From positions 1 through 64,000 of the forward strand of contig NZ_QJKC01000005.1 of NCBI RefSeq assembly GCF_003202035.1: a stretch of DNA of 64,000 bases. Direction: 5' to 3'. The translations under genes and the position numbers were made by a program. Numbering within the stretch: the first letter of the stretch is position 1; every line of letters begins with the position of its first letter. Origin of the DNA: Aquitalea magnusonii (GTDB lineage Bacteria; Pseudomonadota; Gammaproteobacteria; Burkholderiales; Chromobacteriaceae). A model generated the notes under the pieces. It saw only the letters and a program-made list of their open reading frames with translations. It had not been told where the DNA came from and did not search any database. This document shows positions 36,169-44,879 of this stretch, in pieces.

Positions 36169-38394
36169 CTACCTCAGTTCAAAAGGGTCAACCGGTATGG
36201 CCACACTGATCTCATAAGACATCGGGCGGTCAATCGGGTCGGTCATGTATGGATGGATAGCATTAGTGGTCAGGGCTACCGAGCGCGGATATTGCGAAGT
36301 CGCGTCACCGGTCGCACCCGTAGTCCACGACGTGCCTGCAATCAGGTCGCCTCGCCCTTCCCACGCGCTCGGGACCGGCACCGTAGCCGATTGCGACAGA
36401 TTGGCCGCGCCGGTAATAACTGGACTCTGCAGCGGTTCATCAGGGGCGGTGCCGACACCCACAAGCGCACTGATGGCCAGCTCGATGTCCGTCTCAGCCC
36501 TGCCGCTATCGATTGCGTAGCGCTCGACAAACCGGGCAACTTTGCCGATAGCGTGCAGGTCAGAGGAGTCCACCTGCAGGCGCTGCGATAGATCCAGTGT
36601 TGCGCTGGCCACAGTGGTGAATGTCACCCGGCTGGCGCGGTGGCTGGCCAGTATCTGACGGCGTGCTTTTGCCGCCAGGCAAACCAGCGCAGCATCGATA
36701 TCGGCGCGGGACACCGTCGGCAGACTTGTGTAGTCAGTACTGGCCTTGATGACCGGTTCGACATTCAAATCCTTTTCCCATGCATCGGCATTGAAGTTGC
36801 TAGTGGCATCGATAGCAGCCGTTGCCCCTTGGGTTTTGCGAGCGCCGAGAGCCGCGACAGAGTCCGGCGCGGATACTGTGACACGCCAGCGCTCAGTCAC
36901 CGGCTGAGCAATGCGACGATGCAGCCACAGAGTTGCCGACTCACAGCGCGGATCTGATGCCGGGTCTCCGGTGTACTCGTTCTTGAAGATCAGCATTTCA
37001 ATGACATCGGCTGCCGGGCCAGGTGCACCATTGATCACGTTGCCATCCCGGTCGATATAGCCAACGACTGCACTACCTTGCTTGGGTGATGTGTATGTCG
37101 TCTTGTCGACGATCCAGCCTGACTGACTGGCGGCCGATTCAAAGAGCGAACGTTCTGGCAGGATAAAAGCATGGCCATTGCGACCGAGAACAAGCTCCGG
37201 GTAGGAAATGCCCATCGACCACTGGTAAATCGTTTCGGCAAGATGCAAGCGTGGATAGCGGTATTCCAGCGTGCAATCGGTGCTGGCCACTTTTTCGCTG
37301 GCTGCAGACGATACTGCCCCTTCGTTCGCCTCGGCAGCTGTGGCCACGGTGAATGAGGTTCCCCATGCCTCCCACGTCCAGCTGCTGGTCACCGTGATAT
37401 GCGGGGTATGGATACCAGGCGCCAGCGCATACGGGGGCTGCACCGCAAAATAGCCCGTGGCCGATGCCGTGGTAACCACACTCTGACCACCAATCGTCAG
37501 AGTGACAGTTGCACCTGGCTCAACCGTTCCGCCGATTAACGGTCTAGCATTTGCGGTCAGGTTATCGGTTGCAGACTTGCCGGTATCGTTTGCGCTGTCG
37601 TGAATCAGGCCGCAAATACTGGTCGTTGATACAGCCCCCAGGCCAACGGTGTCATTTGTGACCAGGTTGGTGACATCGCTCAGTGCTACCGGCCGGACCT
37701 CCAGCGAACCATCCTTGATATCGTCGTCAGTCACCGTCGCAGCCTGACCAGTCCCGGCCCAAGCAGTTAGTCGTGGATTGCCGTAGGCATCCAGATCAAA
37801 GCTGCCCGCGACGGTAGCTAGCCGACCTTCGGCATACTGCAAGCTGTTGGCAGCTTCACCGCCTACATGGTCGGACCAGTACCCACCGAGCATTGCGGCC
37901 AGGGCGGCGCGGCTGGATTGCGCCAGTAAATCACGCCGACTATCAGCAGCATGCAAAGTAACCCGGCCCGACTCCAAATCGAACTGGGGCAGCACAATCT
38001 GGCCGGTAAATCTGCGGACCCACGCACCATTGGCAATCGGCTGGACATCGATAACGAGGCTTTCCCCACTAAAGCTAGCCAAGCCATCACCGGCGGCAAG
38101 GCTTAGCACAACCGAAGCAATACGTGCAGCGCCTTCCTCAGCCTCAATTTCAACAACACCCTCAACTCGATCCGACAGCTCCACCCCACCTACTAATACC
38201 CGAACATTCCACCCCTCTGCCGGCAGAGATACCGGTAGTACATTCAGGCTAATTGGTACTGATATAGAGCCAGAAGGTAGCGTAGTAACCGTCAATACAA
38301 CAGGAACAGAAAGCCTATCAGCCTTCGATATAGGGGAACTGCTACCGGCAGATGCATTGATTGCCGCACTATTTATAGCTGAGCCATTAATCAT
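36169..38394 (-). CDS. Baseplate hub-like tail protein with Ig-like domain
   Basis: A 741-residue structural protein with AAGGGG before its ATG. The N-terminal part (about 1-250) includes WNVRVLVGGVELSDRVEGVV and the following DGLASFSGESLVIDVQP, a pattern of hub proteins that hold the tail tube. A bacterial Ig-like module is inserted near residues 280-350 (PLIGGTVEPGATVTLTIGG then ATGYFAVQPP). The C-terminal half, with YRYPRLHLAETIYQWSMG and VTERWRVTVSAPDSVAALGA, looks like a further hub region. It would close the tail end below the tape measure. No peptidase motif was seen. Confidence 0.65.
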   Translation of the reverse strand: MINGSAINSAAINASAGSSSPISKADRLSVPVVLTVTTLPSGSISVPISLNVLPVSLPAEGWNVRVLVGGVELSDRVEGVVEIEAEEGAARIASVVLSLAAGDGLASFSGESLVIDVQPIANGAWVRRFTGQIVLPQFDLESGRVTLHAADSRRDLLAQSSRAALAAMLGGYWSDHVGGEAANSLQYAEGRLATVAGSFDLDAYGNPRLTAWAGTGQAATVTDDDIKDGSLEVRPVALSDVTNLVTNDTVGLGAVSTTSICGLIHDSANDTGKSATDNLTANARPLIGGTVEPGATVTLTIGGQSVVTTASATGYFAVQPPYALAPGIHTPHITVTSSWTWEAWGTSFTVATAAEANEGAVSSAASEKVASTDCTLEYRYPRLHLAETIYQWSMGISYPELVLGRNGHAFILPERSLFESAASQSGWIVDKTTYTSPKQGSAVVGYIDRDGNVINGAPGPAADVIEMLIFKNEYTGDPASDPRCESATLWLHRRIAQPVTERWRVTVSAPDSVAALGARKTQGATAAIDATSNFNADAWEKDLNVEPVIKASTDYTSLPTVSRADIDAALVCLAAKARRQILASHRASRVTFTTVASATLDLSQRLQVDSSDLHAIGKVARFVERYAIDSGRAETDIELAISALVGVGTAPDEPLQSPVITGAANLSQSATVPVPSAWEGRGDLIAGTSWTTGATGDATSQYPRSVALTTNAIHPYMTDPIDRPMSYEISVAIPVDPFELR

Positions 38395-38403
38395 TACATC
38401 CCC

Positions 38404-38916
38404 TTATTTTTCCTCAAACACTAGCTCCCACCCCCAAGAAGCTGCCATGGGATTGCCAGAACTAGAAGCAGTTACAAAACCCACAAGACGAGGCCAGTAA
38501 GTCAACTGATACTGCTGCGCGCCAGCCACATCAGATATCGTGGCCACTCCACCTGAAATAGAAACATCCGCAGGGACAAGCTCACTACCAACAACCGCAT
38601 GACCACATGGCGTAATATCTAAACGATGTGCTGGAATAGCGATCATTCGAGATGGACTAGCTATAACCCTCGGAACGATACAATCCAGCTCATGCGAAAT
38701 TGACTGATCTAACTGAGCCAAACCAGCTGGCATCCAGCCCGTACCAGAAAGGGTAGTTTTCAGCTTTATCCAATTTGTTTGCTTTCTTGCAGCCCCGCTC
38801 CGCGCTCGAAAGATACTGCTCCCACCTTCTACCGCCGCATAGGTTTGCGATATTTCTAAACCAGCCAGCAAGGGGATAATCAACCCGTCTACATAAACAT
38901 GATGCTCAGGCGACAT
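38404..38916 (-). CDS. Distal tail-type minor protein
   Basis: A 170-residue protein beginning MSPEHHVYVDGLIIPLLAG; a run of six Gs lies 7 bases before this ATG, which decides the start. It has SIFRARSGAARKQTNWIKLK and a beta-rich C terminus with YQLTYWPRLVGFV. Its place right after the tape measure is where distal tail or minor tail proteins of siphoviruses occur. The match is positional only. Confidence 0.6.
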   Translation of the reverse strand: MSPEHHVYVDGLIIPLLAGLEISQTYAAVEGGSSIFRARSGAARKQTNWIKLKTTLSGTGWMPAGLAQLDQSISHELDCIVPRVIASPSRMIAIPAHRLDITPCGHAVVGSELVPADVSISGGVATISDVAGAQQYQLTYWPRLVGFVTASSSGNPMAASWGWELVFEEK

Positions 38917-38930
38917 ATTTCCCCCCAAAT

Positions 38931-38953
38931 AAAAAAGCCCACCGAAGTGGGCT
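38931..38953 (-). terminator. Hairpin with T tract after the tape measure gene
   Basis: AGCCCAC and GTGGGCT arms around CGAA with an A run on the left (T tract on the minus strand). It overlaps the tape-measure stop and lies about 15 bases before the next start codon. Confidence 0.85.
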
Positions 38954-41900
38954 ATCCATGTTTTAAATTAAATTTTCGCGCAGCATCTAACAATTGCGAA
39001 ACAGAACTGCCAGAACCGTGTAGCTTTACCGGATCAGACATCCCGGGCAAATATAGATTTACTGGCGACCCCATCGATACATCCGCAGGCGAAGTTGATA
39101 GCGACGGAATATTCAGACTACCGGCAACCGATGGGAAATCAGCGCCAACCAGACCACCCACGTCATACCCACGCAGATCCTGAACAGCCCTCATCCCTCG
39201 CGCATGAAAATCCTGCATAAACTCCAGCGCACCTGGCTCACGCATTCTGTATTGCGGCTGAACATACTCGCCACGATGCACAATGCCAGCAGGCTCTTTA
39301 ACACCTCCATCACCGGTATAGCCACCAGAATCATAGCCAGGCGTCGTAACCCCAACAGCAGCCCGCGCATCTTGCAACAACTTTCCATCGGGCCCAACAT
39401 ACTGCACCGGAATGGTTAGCGGCTTCGTCCGCGCCTTTTCCTCGATCTGCGCCATGAATTTTTCAAGATCAAAAATGCCCTTTTCGGTATCAAAACCAAT
39501 CGGCATGTTTTTGACTGCATCAGCAGCCCGCTTCAGCGCCTCTACCTTTTCCATGGCCTTCTGCAACTGATCCTTACCAACCTGCTCCCGGCCAGCATCC
39601 ATACTATCCTGCGATCTACCGGCTTGATCATTGAATAGCTTGAATTCACCTTCAGTGATCTTTCCAGCACTACGCAGCTGGTTGATAACCTCCATCACAC
39701 GACTGAATGCAGCCTCAGCAGCAGTGGCGTCCCGCGTAGCTTTCTGAAAATCACTATCCAGACCAGTTGCCCCAGCAGTCTTTTGACTATCAGCAGCCTT
39801 ACGAGAAAGCTCCTCAGCCTTCCTCAGACTCTCGTAATAGTCGGTTACCCCCTGCGGGTCAGTATTTTTCGCTGCTGGATCAACTGCCTTATTGCTGGCC
39901 CAGGCATTCTGATGCTTTAGCCGCTCATCAGTCGCTTTTTTTAGATCATCATTAGCCCGGTCATATAACTTCTGCTCTTTAGCCAGATCAACAGCTAAAT
40001 TTGCAAGAGCGCCATTACGGATAGCATCAACATTCTTATTGAACCGGTCTTCTGCTGCAGTCCTTCGCTGCGCATACCCCGAAAAGCCATCCATGGCTTT
40101 TTGATAGGCCAGCATTTCACGGGCCAATTGCCTGGACTGCTGATCTGCCAATACATTTCCACCGGCATTGGCAACAGCCTCAGCATGGCGCTGCAACATC
40201 TGCTGTTTATTCTCAAGCGAGCGCTTAAGGTCATCGCCATATTCAGCAATCTGTTCTTTACTCATGCTATTTAGCTGTTCATCAGTCCTGATGCCAACCT
40301 CCGTCCTCCCTGACGCCATAAGTGATGAAATTCGTGCCGACTGCGCCATTGCACGTTCAATTCTGCGATTATGCATTTCAAGCTGATCATATGCGACTTT
40401 TGCTGCAGCCGCTGCTAAAAGACCAGCTATGCCCAATGTTGCGGCAGTCTTGAAAGTAGCAACCTCAAATGTCAGGGCTTTAATTTTTTCTGATATGGCA
40501 CCAAGCTTATCTAAAGCGCCCGCACCAAATACCAAATCAGCAATTGTTCCAACAGAACCCAATGCTAACATTGAAATCTTCAATGAATTAAACCCATTAT
40601 CAACAGCAGAAATCCACCCAATAACAGACCTTAAAATAACCAAACCAGCATAGCTACCTGCCAGCAGCTTGATTGCATCAGCATGCTCACGAATAAAGCC
40701 CACTGTTGACTCAACAACAGACCCGATAGCACTGATGATATCGGCCATGCGCCGGCCCATTTTCTCCGCAGTACCGTCAGCCATTGCCGTGCGGATCATC
40801 TCAGTGAGCTTAGCAACCTGCTCCTTGGCAACATCCATCAGGCCGGCATCAGCTAGCTGCGCCTTGAACTGCTCCCAGATATCTGACAACTGAGATAATG
40901 CCCCCTGCCAGGTAGAAACCTGACTGGCTGCAGCCCCTTTTGCATCAGCCTCCATTGCCTGAATAAGCTTGGTGATCTCATTCCGGCCCAGCTGCCCAGC
41001 TTCTGACATTTTCTGTAGATCTGCAGTGGTCTTATTGAGCGCCTTGCCGAGCAAATCCCACACAGGAACACCGGCATTGATCATCTGCAGGATGTCATCA
41101 CCTTGTAGCTTTTGCTTACTCCAGGCTTGACCAAGTGCCAGGCCAATGCTGGTCAACTTCTCCTGACCACCACCCAGCCTTGCAGACTGATCAACAATTG
41201 CTTGCAACGAACCGGCCATGGGATCAAGACCAAAGTTCCGAAGCTGGATATATGACCCAGTCAAATCCTTTACGCCAAATGGTGAATCAAGCGCCAGTTG
41301 CTTCATGGCAGCAAATGCATGATTGCCAACAGTTGCAGATTTTTCGACCGCAACCAGTTGCACTTTCAACGTTTCAAACTGCCCCGCCGTATCAAGTACA
41401 ACATTGGATGCCGAATACAAGGCCGCAGCCAGGGCGGTCAGCGCAGCAACAGCACCAACTACCTCACCACGCATACCAGACAAGAAACCTGCACCAACAG
41501 GCGTAGAAGCCTGGCCATGAAGCTCAGCAAGCTTTACACGCAGCTGCTCAGCCGCCTTAGCCTGCTCCTGATAGGATAGCTTCCCACTTGCAAGAAGCCT
41601 GTCATATGCCAGCTGTAGCTTTTCGACCTTTCCCTGCATCTCAGCAGGATCAACCAGCCCCAACTCAGCACGCGACGAGGAAACCGACTTCTCTCGAATG
41701 GCCCCCACGCTGACATCACGAACTTTGCTTTGTATCTTCTGCTGAGCAGCCGGAAGATTGGCGATATCAACACCTGCAGATGCTAATTCCTTTTTGACAT
41801 CGCGCCAGGCAGATATCTGCTTCCGCATCCGATCTTCTGCTTTTTTGAGCGCCTTTTCCGTCTTGCCCAAGCCGGCCTCAAGATCAGCAGTTGGCCCAGT

Positions 41901-42134
41901 AGCCTGACTGATAGCAGTACGGTATCCCTCAGCCTCCTTTTTCAGCCTGAAAAACTCGCCAGACGCTGCTTTCGCATCCTTCTGCAGCTTGCCAAATATT
42001 TCCACCTGAGCAGACTGCCGGGCCATACCCTGCAAAGCAGAACCATATTTCTTTTCCGCTGCAGCCACTTCAGATACCCAGCCACTGGCATCACCTTGAA
42101 GCGCCAGGCGGATCAGCATGTCATTACTTGCCAC
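38952..42134 (-). CDS. Tail tape measure protein
   Basis: The 1060-residue ruler that sets tail length and later passes through the host envelope. The N-terminal 180 residues are strongly helical and charged (coiled-coil type). The conserved tape-measure domain follows (about 240-430), with FETLKVQLVAVEKSATVGNH, LALDSPFGVKDLTGSYIQLR and MINAGVPVWDLLGKAL. Hydrophobic helices are near 500-590 (ASYAGLVILRSVIGWIS and AATLGIAGLLAAAAAKVAY), as usual. The GTG start at 42134 is supported by a perfect AAGGAGG 6 bases upstream, and it overlaps the stop of the chaperone fusion. At about 1.5 angstrom per residue, the tail would be roughly 150 nm. Confidence 0.95.
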   Translation of the reverse strand: MASNDMLIRLALQGDASGWVSEVAAAEKKYGSALQGMARQSAQVEIFGKLQKDAKAASGEFFRLKKEAEGYRTAISQATGPTADLEAGLGKTEKALKKAEDRMRKQISAWRDVKKELASAGVDIANLPAAQQKIQSKVRDVSVGAIREKSVSSSRAELGLVDPAEMQGKVEKLQLAYDRLLASGKLSYQEQAKAAEQLRVKLAELHGQASTPVGAGFLSGMRGEVVGAVAALTALAAALYSASNVVLDTAGQFETLKVQLVAVEKSATVGNHAFAAMKQLALDSPFGVKDLTGSYIQLRNFGLDPMAGSLQAIVDQSARLGGGQEKLTSIGLALGQAWSKQKLQGDDILQMINAGVPVWDLLGKALNKTTADLQKMSEAGQLGRNEITKLIQAMEADAKGAAASQVSTWQGALSQLSDIWEQFKAQLADAGLMDVAKEQVAKLTEMIRTAMADGTAEKMGRRMADIISAIGSVVESTVGFIREHADAIKLLAGSYAGLVILRSVIGWISAVDNGFNSLKISMLALGSVGTIADLVFGAGALDKLGAISEKIKALTFEVATFKTAATLGIAGLLAAAAAKVAYDQLEMHNRRIERAMAQSARISSLMASGRTEVGIRTDEQLNSMSKEQIAEYGDDLKRSLENKQQMLQRHAEAVANAGGNVLADQQSRQLAREMLAYQKAMDGFSGYAQRRTAAEDRFNKNVDAIRNGALANLAVDLAKEQKLYDRANDDLKKATDERLKHQNAWASNKAVDPAAKNTDPQGVTDYYESLRKAEELSRKAADSQKTAGATGLDSDFQKATRDATAAEAAFSRVMEVINQLRSAGKITEGEFKLFNDQAGRSQDSMDAGREQVGKDQLQKAMEKVEALKRAADAVKNMPIGFDTEKGIFDLEKFMAQIEEKARTKPLTIPVQYVGPDGKLLQDARAAVGVTTPGYDSGGYTGDGGVKEPAGIVHRGEYVQPQYRMREPGALEFMQDFHARGMRAVQDLRGYDVGGLVGADFPSVAGSLNIPSLSTSPADVSMGSPVNLYLPGMSDPVKLHGSGSSVSQLLDAARKFNLKHG

Positions 42135-42533
42135 TGGATGCCTCCTTGCAGGCTACTGAAAACAGGGAATAGGGATACGTCAAAACATTTGTATGGCCCA
42201 GCGTCACCAGCGCACAGATCGCACGATCCAGTGATGCTATTGCACTCTCTCGACTAGCTTTCCGAGACGATCCCGTATTCCGAAAAAAAGCGGATTTACC
42301 TCTTTTGCCGCGATGCACAGCATATCCAGATCAGAACTTGTCGCATGCAGTAGATCATCAACCAGCATCCCCGCCATAAATGCCAACTCGCTAAGAGTAA
42401 TATCCTCAAGAATAAGCGCATCAATATAATCAACAGGCTTAATGCTTAGCAAATTACGAACATCAGAAACATTAAGTTCCTTAAAGACAATTTCACTGCC
42501 ATGCAAGTTGACAATTTTACATTTCTTTGACAT
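42124..42533 (-). CDS. Tail assembly chaperone fusion product (GT-like), made by -1 frameshift
   Basis: Reading from the ATG at 42533 and shifting back one base at the slippery site (42282-42288) joins the first frame to a second that runs to the stop at 42124, ten bases past the tape-measure start. The product is about 136 residues, with the shared first 84 plus a tail beginning RNTGSSRKASRESAIASLDR. In lambda the G and G-T chaperones work together to load tail tube protein on the tape measure, and the same layout here, between tube and tape-measure genes, supports the same role. The second frame has no ribosome binding site of its own. Confidence 0.85.
42237..42533 (-). CDS. Tail assembly chaperone (G-like)
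   Basis: A 98-residue helical protein starting MSKKCKIVNLHGSEIVFKEL; GGTGA lies a few bases before this ATG, and the upstream ATG in the same frame falls inside a terminator hairpin. It contains DLDMLCIAAKEVNPLFFGIR and ends LGKLVERVQ. Its place between the tail tube (with one inserted gene) and the tape measure, plus the frameshift at its end, identifies it as the G-type tail chaperone of a siphovirus. Confidence 0.85.
   Translation of the reverse strand: MSKKCKIVNLHGSEIVFKELNVSDVRNLLSIKPVDYIDALILEDITLSELAFMAGMLVDDLLHATSSDLDMLCIAAKEVNPLFFGIRDRLGKLVERVQ
42282..42288 (-). promoter_or_regulatory. Programmed -1 ribosomal frameshift slippery site
   Basis: The minus strand reads T-TTT-TTC in the frame of the G-like gene (codons CTT TTT TTC), a classical X-XXY-YYZ heptamer. 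Slipping back one base gives TTT-TTT-CGG and continues into the second frame exactly. The position, 15 codons before the zero-frame stop, matches G/GT systems. Confidence 0.9.
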
Positions 42534-42544
42534 ATATTCACCAA

Positions 42545-42570
42545 ATAAAAAAGCCCGGCTTCCCGGGCTT
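42545..42570 (-). terminator. Hairpin with T tract before the tail chaperone gene
   Basis: AAGCCCGG and CCGGGCTT arms around CTTC with an A run on the left (T tract on the minus strand). It ends about 12 bases before the chaperone ATG, leaving only room for its ribosome binding site. Confidence 0.88.
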
Positions 42571-42630
42571 ATATTAACTAGCATGTCTATATGGAACTAT
42601 GAATATTCCACTTATGCGCGCACCACTATT

Positions 42631-43311
42631 TCAAGGCACAACACCGCCCTGATTAATTATCAACTCCTTCTGCTTAGCGATAACATCACTGACAATCCTG
42701 TCAGACCTAACAGCAGGGTAAATAAATAAAAATAGAGAAATTATTGATATAGCAATTGGCATAAACAGCATACCTCTCAATCCATACCGACTTCTGCAAG
42801 ACATGTACCAAACATATCCAACAGGAAATACCACCATTATTACTAAAAATATTAAAAAACTTGGTAATGGATCATCGCTTTTGCTATTACCATAAAGCTC
42901 TCTTGCCGCAATTACTCCAACAATAGCAGACATAACGCCATACATAGCTATTGCAACTGCTTTTGCAATAACCATCAGCGGGCCAATTGCAACAAAAAGC
43001 ATAATTGGTGCAGAAAGTGCAATTGGCAATGTGACCAACAGTACACTACTGTCAATCCTTCTCAAATCATCTTGGCAGGATATATTCGATATATTTCCAT
43101 CACTGATTAATTTTTCTCTTTGACGCCGATCATATTCAATTCTTTTTTCTGGGAAAAGTAATATTTCAGCACATAAAGAAAGCATTCTAGCTTGCGTAGC
43201 ATCAGCCCCATCAGCTCTATGCTTTTCAGCTATAGAGTTAATTGCAGATCTTATTGCCTCAGGAGCTGCATTATTTTGCACTCCTAAAAAATCATATAGT
43301 GACTGACTCAT
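42631..43311 (-). CDS. Membrane protein with J-domain-like N terminus (candidate moron)
   Basis: A 226-residue protein set between the tail tube and chaperone genes, where no tail part is expected. Residues 4-66 resemble a J domain in layout: SLYDFLGVQNNAAPEAI, then a helix, then a KHRADG loop where HPD would stand, and a last helix ending PEKRIEYDRRQRE (the usual P..R..YDR end). The HPD is absent, so it should not activate Hsp70 in the normal way. About four membrane helices follow (around 90-112, 115-135, 150-168, 180-200). It is clearly more AT-rich than its neighbours and flanked by hairpins on both sides, which suggests a gene added to the tail operon. The function is unknown. Confidence 0.7.
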   Translation of the reverse strand: MSQSLYDFLGVQNNAAPEAIRSAINSIAEKHRADGADATQARMLSLCAEILLFPEKRIEYDRRQREKLISDGNISNISCQDDLRRIDSSVLLVTLPIALSAPIMLFVAIGPLMVIAKAVAIAMYGVMSAIVGVIAARELYGNSKSDDPLPSFLIFLVIMVVFPVGYVWYMSCRSRYGLRGMLFMPIAISIISLFLFIYPAVRSDRIVSDVIAKQKELIINQGGVVP

Positions 43312-43360
43312 GTCATGAACCTTCTTGAAAAATCCATGACATCAGACTATCACATGAACT

Positions 43361-43381
43361 GCTCCCGGTCGAACCGGGAGC
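43361..43381 (-). terminator. Strong hairpin after the tail tube gene
   Basis: GCTCCCGGT and ACCGGGAGC arms, nine perfect pairs around CGA, placed between the tail tube gene and the inserted membrane gene. It lacks a T tract, so it may protect the tail-tube mRNA 3' end more than it stops transcription. Confidence 0.65.
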
Positions 43382-43389
43382 AACACATG

Positions 43390-43917
43390 CTAGACCTTGG
43401 TATCCATCTCGATCTTGAAGTACTGGCTCTTGCCAGCGGGCTTGGACGAATCCGCCAGGATCGCACCCTTGACCTTCAAGGTCGAAAAATCATCGCCGAT
43501 CAGATCAAGACTGTCCGCTGGAGACACCTTCAGTCGATAGACCTCAACAGTAACAGATGCACCGCTCTGGGCTTCATTCAGACCCTCAAAGCGCAACGAG
43601 TACTCTTTCCCGACCTGTGTCAGTGCCTCAATAGAAGCCACCCCAGTTGCATTGTCAACGCTATATCCACCGGATGTAGCCAATGCCAGATTTTCCGGAG
43701 ATAGCTCACGCAGATCCATTTCAGCTGTTATATCATTGATACGATAAACCGTATTCTGATTACCACCACCGGCAGTTTTATAATTTGCCAGTTTCTTTTC
43801 ATCGATAGACAACTTAAATGACAGAGAGCTGCAGTTACCCATCGCATGTTCTACTGCCCCATCGATCAGAATAACCATACCCTTACCGATAAAGCTATAC
43901 TCTTGAATCGTACTCAT
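43390..43917 (-). CDS. Major tail tube protein
   Basis: A 175-residue protein; GGGAGG before the ATG at 43917 decides the start. The sequence MSTIQEYSFIGKGMVILIDG, LRELSPENLALATSGGYS and VGKEYSLRFEGLNEAQSGA has the mixed beta pattern and small size of siphovirus tail-tube subunits, which stack as hexamer rings around the tape measure. It sits between the tail-terminator type gene and the chaperone genes and has its own upstream hairpin and strong ribosome binding site, as expected for a protein needed in many copies. Confidence 0.85.
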   Translation of the reverse strand: MSTIQEYSFIGKGMVILIDGAVEHAMGNCSSLSFKLSIDEKKLANYKTAGGGNQNTVYRINDITAEMDLRELSPENLALATSGGYSVDNATGVASIEALTQVGKEYSLRFEGLNEAQSGASVTVEVYRLKVSPADSLDLIGDDFSTLKVKGAILADSSKPAGKSQYFKIEMDTKV

Positions 43918-43934
43918 ATCGCCTCCCATTAGGC

Positions 43935-43959
43935 AAAAAAAATCCTGCCGAAGCAGGGA
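43935..43959 (-). terminator. Hairpin with T tract before the tail tube gene
   Basis: CCTGC and GCAGG arms around CGAA, with eight As on the left (T tract on the minus strand). It lies between the tail-terminator gene and the tail tube gene, about 18 bases ahead of the tail-tube ATG. Confidence 0.85.
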
Positions 43960-43974
43960 CATTAAATACTGATA

Positions 43975-44394
43975 TCACGGCTCCTCAGCCGCTCGTCGGT
44001 GGCGGATACGAATATCCAAATGAATCATGTAAATCATTTCATCTCGATTGAACTGGTAAAGAGTCCTACGCTCCCTCAATGAAATAATATGCAGAACACC
44101 ATTTAGATTATGAGTTGCAAAAAGCGCCTTACGCAAACGCATTTGATGCGGTCTAATTCTGCTATAAACCTGGCCACCCTCAGCATCAATAAGCGTAGTA
44201 ATACGCATATCAACCTGATCATTACGAACTGCCATGCCCTCCTTGTCCTCAGGCACAGATTCATCCAGGTGAATAACAGAGGCTGGTTCGCGAATATCCT
44301 CAGGCTTCACTACCAGATCACCGACGGTAACGCGATCCCCTAAAACCGAGCCAAGAACCTGCTCAACGGCATAGGCAAGATCAAAATCTTTCAC
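43975..44394 (-). CDS. Tail terminator-like protein
   Basis: A 139-residue protein starting with GTG at 44394, with GGAGG 7 bases upstream inside the end of the previous gene; the two overlap by four bases (GTGA). It includes MKDFDLAYAVEQVLGSVLGD and MDIRITTLIDAEGG-like residues (QVDMRITTLIDAEGGQVYS), plus a final HLDIRIRHRRAAEEP. Small proteins in this place, between the gp10-type protein and the tube protein, cap the tail tube (gpU-type). The assignment is mainly positional. Confidence 0.65.
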   Translation of the reverse strand: MKDFDLAYAVEQVLGSVLGDRVTVGDLVVKPEDIREPASVIHLDESVPEDKEGMAVRNDQVDMRITTLIDAEGGQVYSRIRPHQMRLRKALFATHNLNGVLHIISLRERRTLYQFNRDEMIYMIHLDIRIRHRRAAEEP

Positions 44395-44879
44395 AGCTTT
44401 GCCTCCATCAATTGCAACAGCACCATCCGCGCCCCCGCCATTACGGTTTCTGTTGCCTGCTCACCTACACGCTCGACAGATGGAGACATGAAAGGCTCAG
44501 CGGCCATTTTCTCAGTCCCCTCTTCCAGAAATCGCCCATAAAATGCCGTCACCACTACTGATGAACGGCCCTTGCTGGCCTTGTCTGCCAAACGCTGAGC
44601 TTTTAGCTGGCCGTTTCGCATTCTCTTGGCTCTTGTTGCCACCGTCACAAAACCAGTCAGCGGCGCATCAGTCTTTCTCCAGTTTGTCCACGCAATGATC
44701 TGCGACCGAAGAAAACCACTATCACGCGGAGCCAGTTGCTTTGCCTCGCGCTGAATGATCTGCACCCCGGCCAGCAGAGGCTTTGAAAGCGCCCGCCGAT
44801 CAGATACCGAATCACCCAAGCTGCCAAGCCGTAAAAAAACACGCTGCTGCTGATCGTCAGCCGTTACCTTGATGTCCAT
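44391..44879 (-). CDS. HK97 gp10-like head-tail joining protein
   Basis: A 162-residue protein starting MDIKVTADDQQQRVFLRLG. The core RREAKQLAPRDSGFLRSQI-like region (QLAPRDSGFLRSQIIAW) and VVVTAFYGRFLEEGTEKM, then AEPFMSPSVERVGE, are classic signatures of the HK97 gp10 family (neck/tail completion). GGAG is close to the ATG, and the frame overlaps the preceding gene by 23 bases. It joins the head connector to the tail. Confidence 0.88.
   Translation of the reverse strand: MDIKVTADDQQQRVFLRLGSLGDSVSDRRALSKPLLAGVQIIQREAKQLAPRDSGFLRSQIIAWTNWRKTDAPLTGFVTVATRAKRMRNGQLKAQRLADKASKGRSSVVVTAFYGRFLEEGTEKMAAEPFMSPSVERVGEQATETVMAGARMVLLQLMEAKL

Noticed and set aside
42124-42318. Independent 64-residue gene before the tape measure
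   Set aside because: It has no ribosome binding site, and its frame joins the chaperone gene exactly at a slippery heptamer, so it is the second half of a frameshift product.
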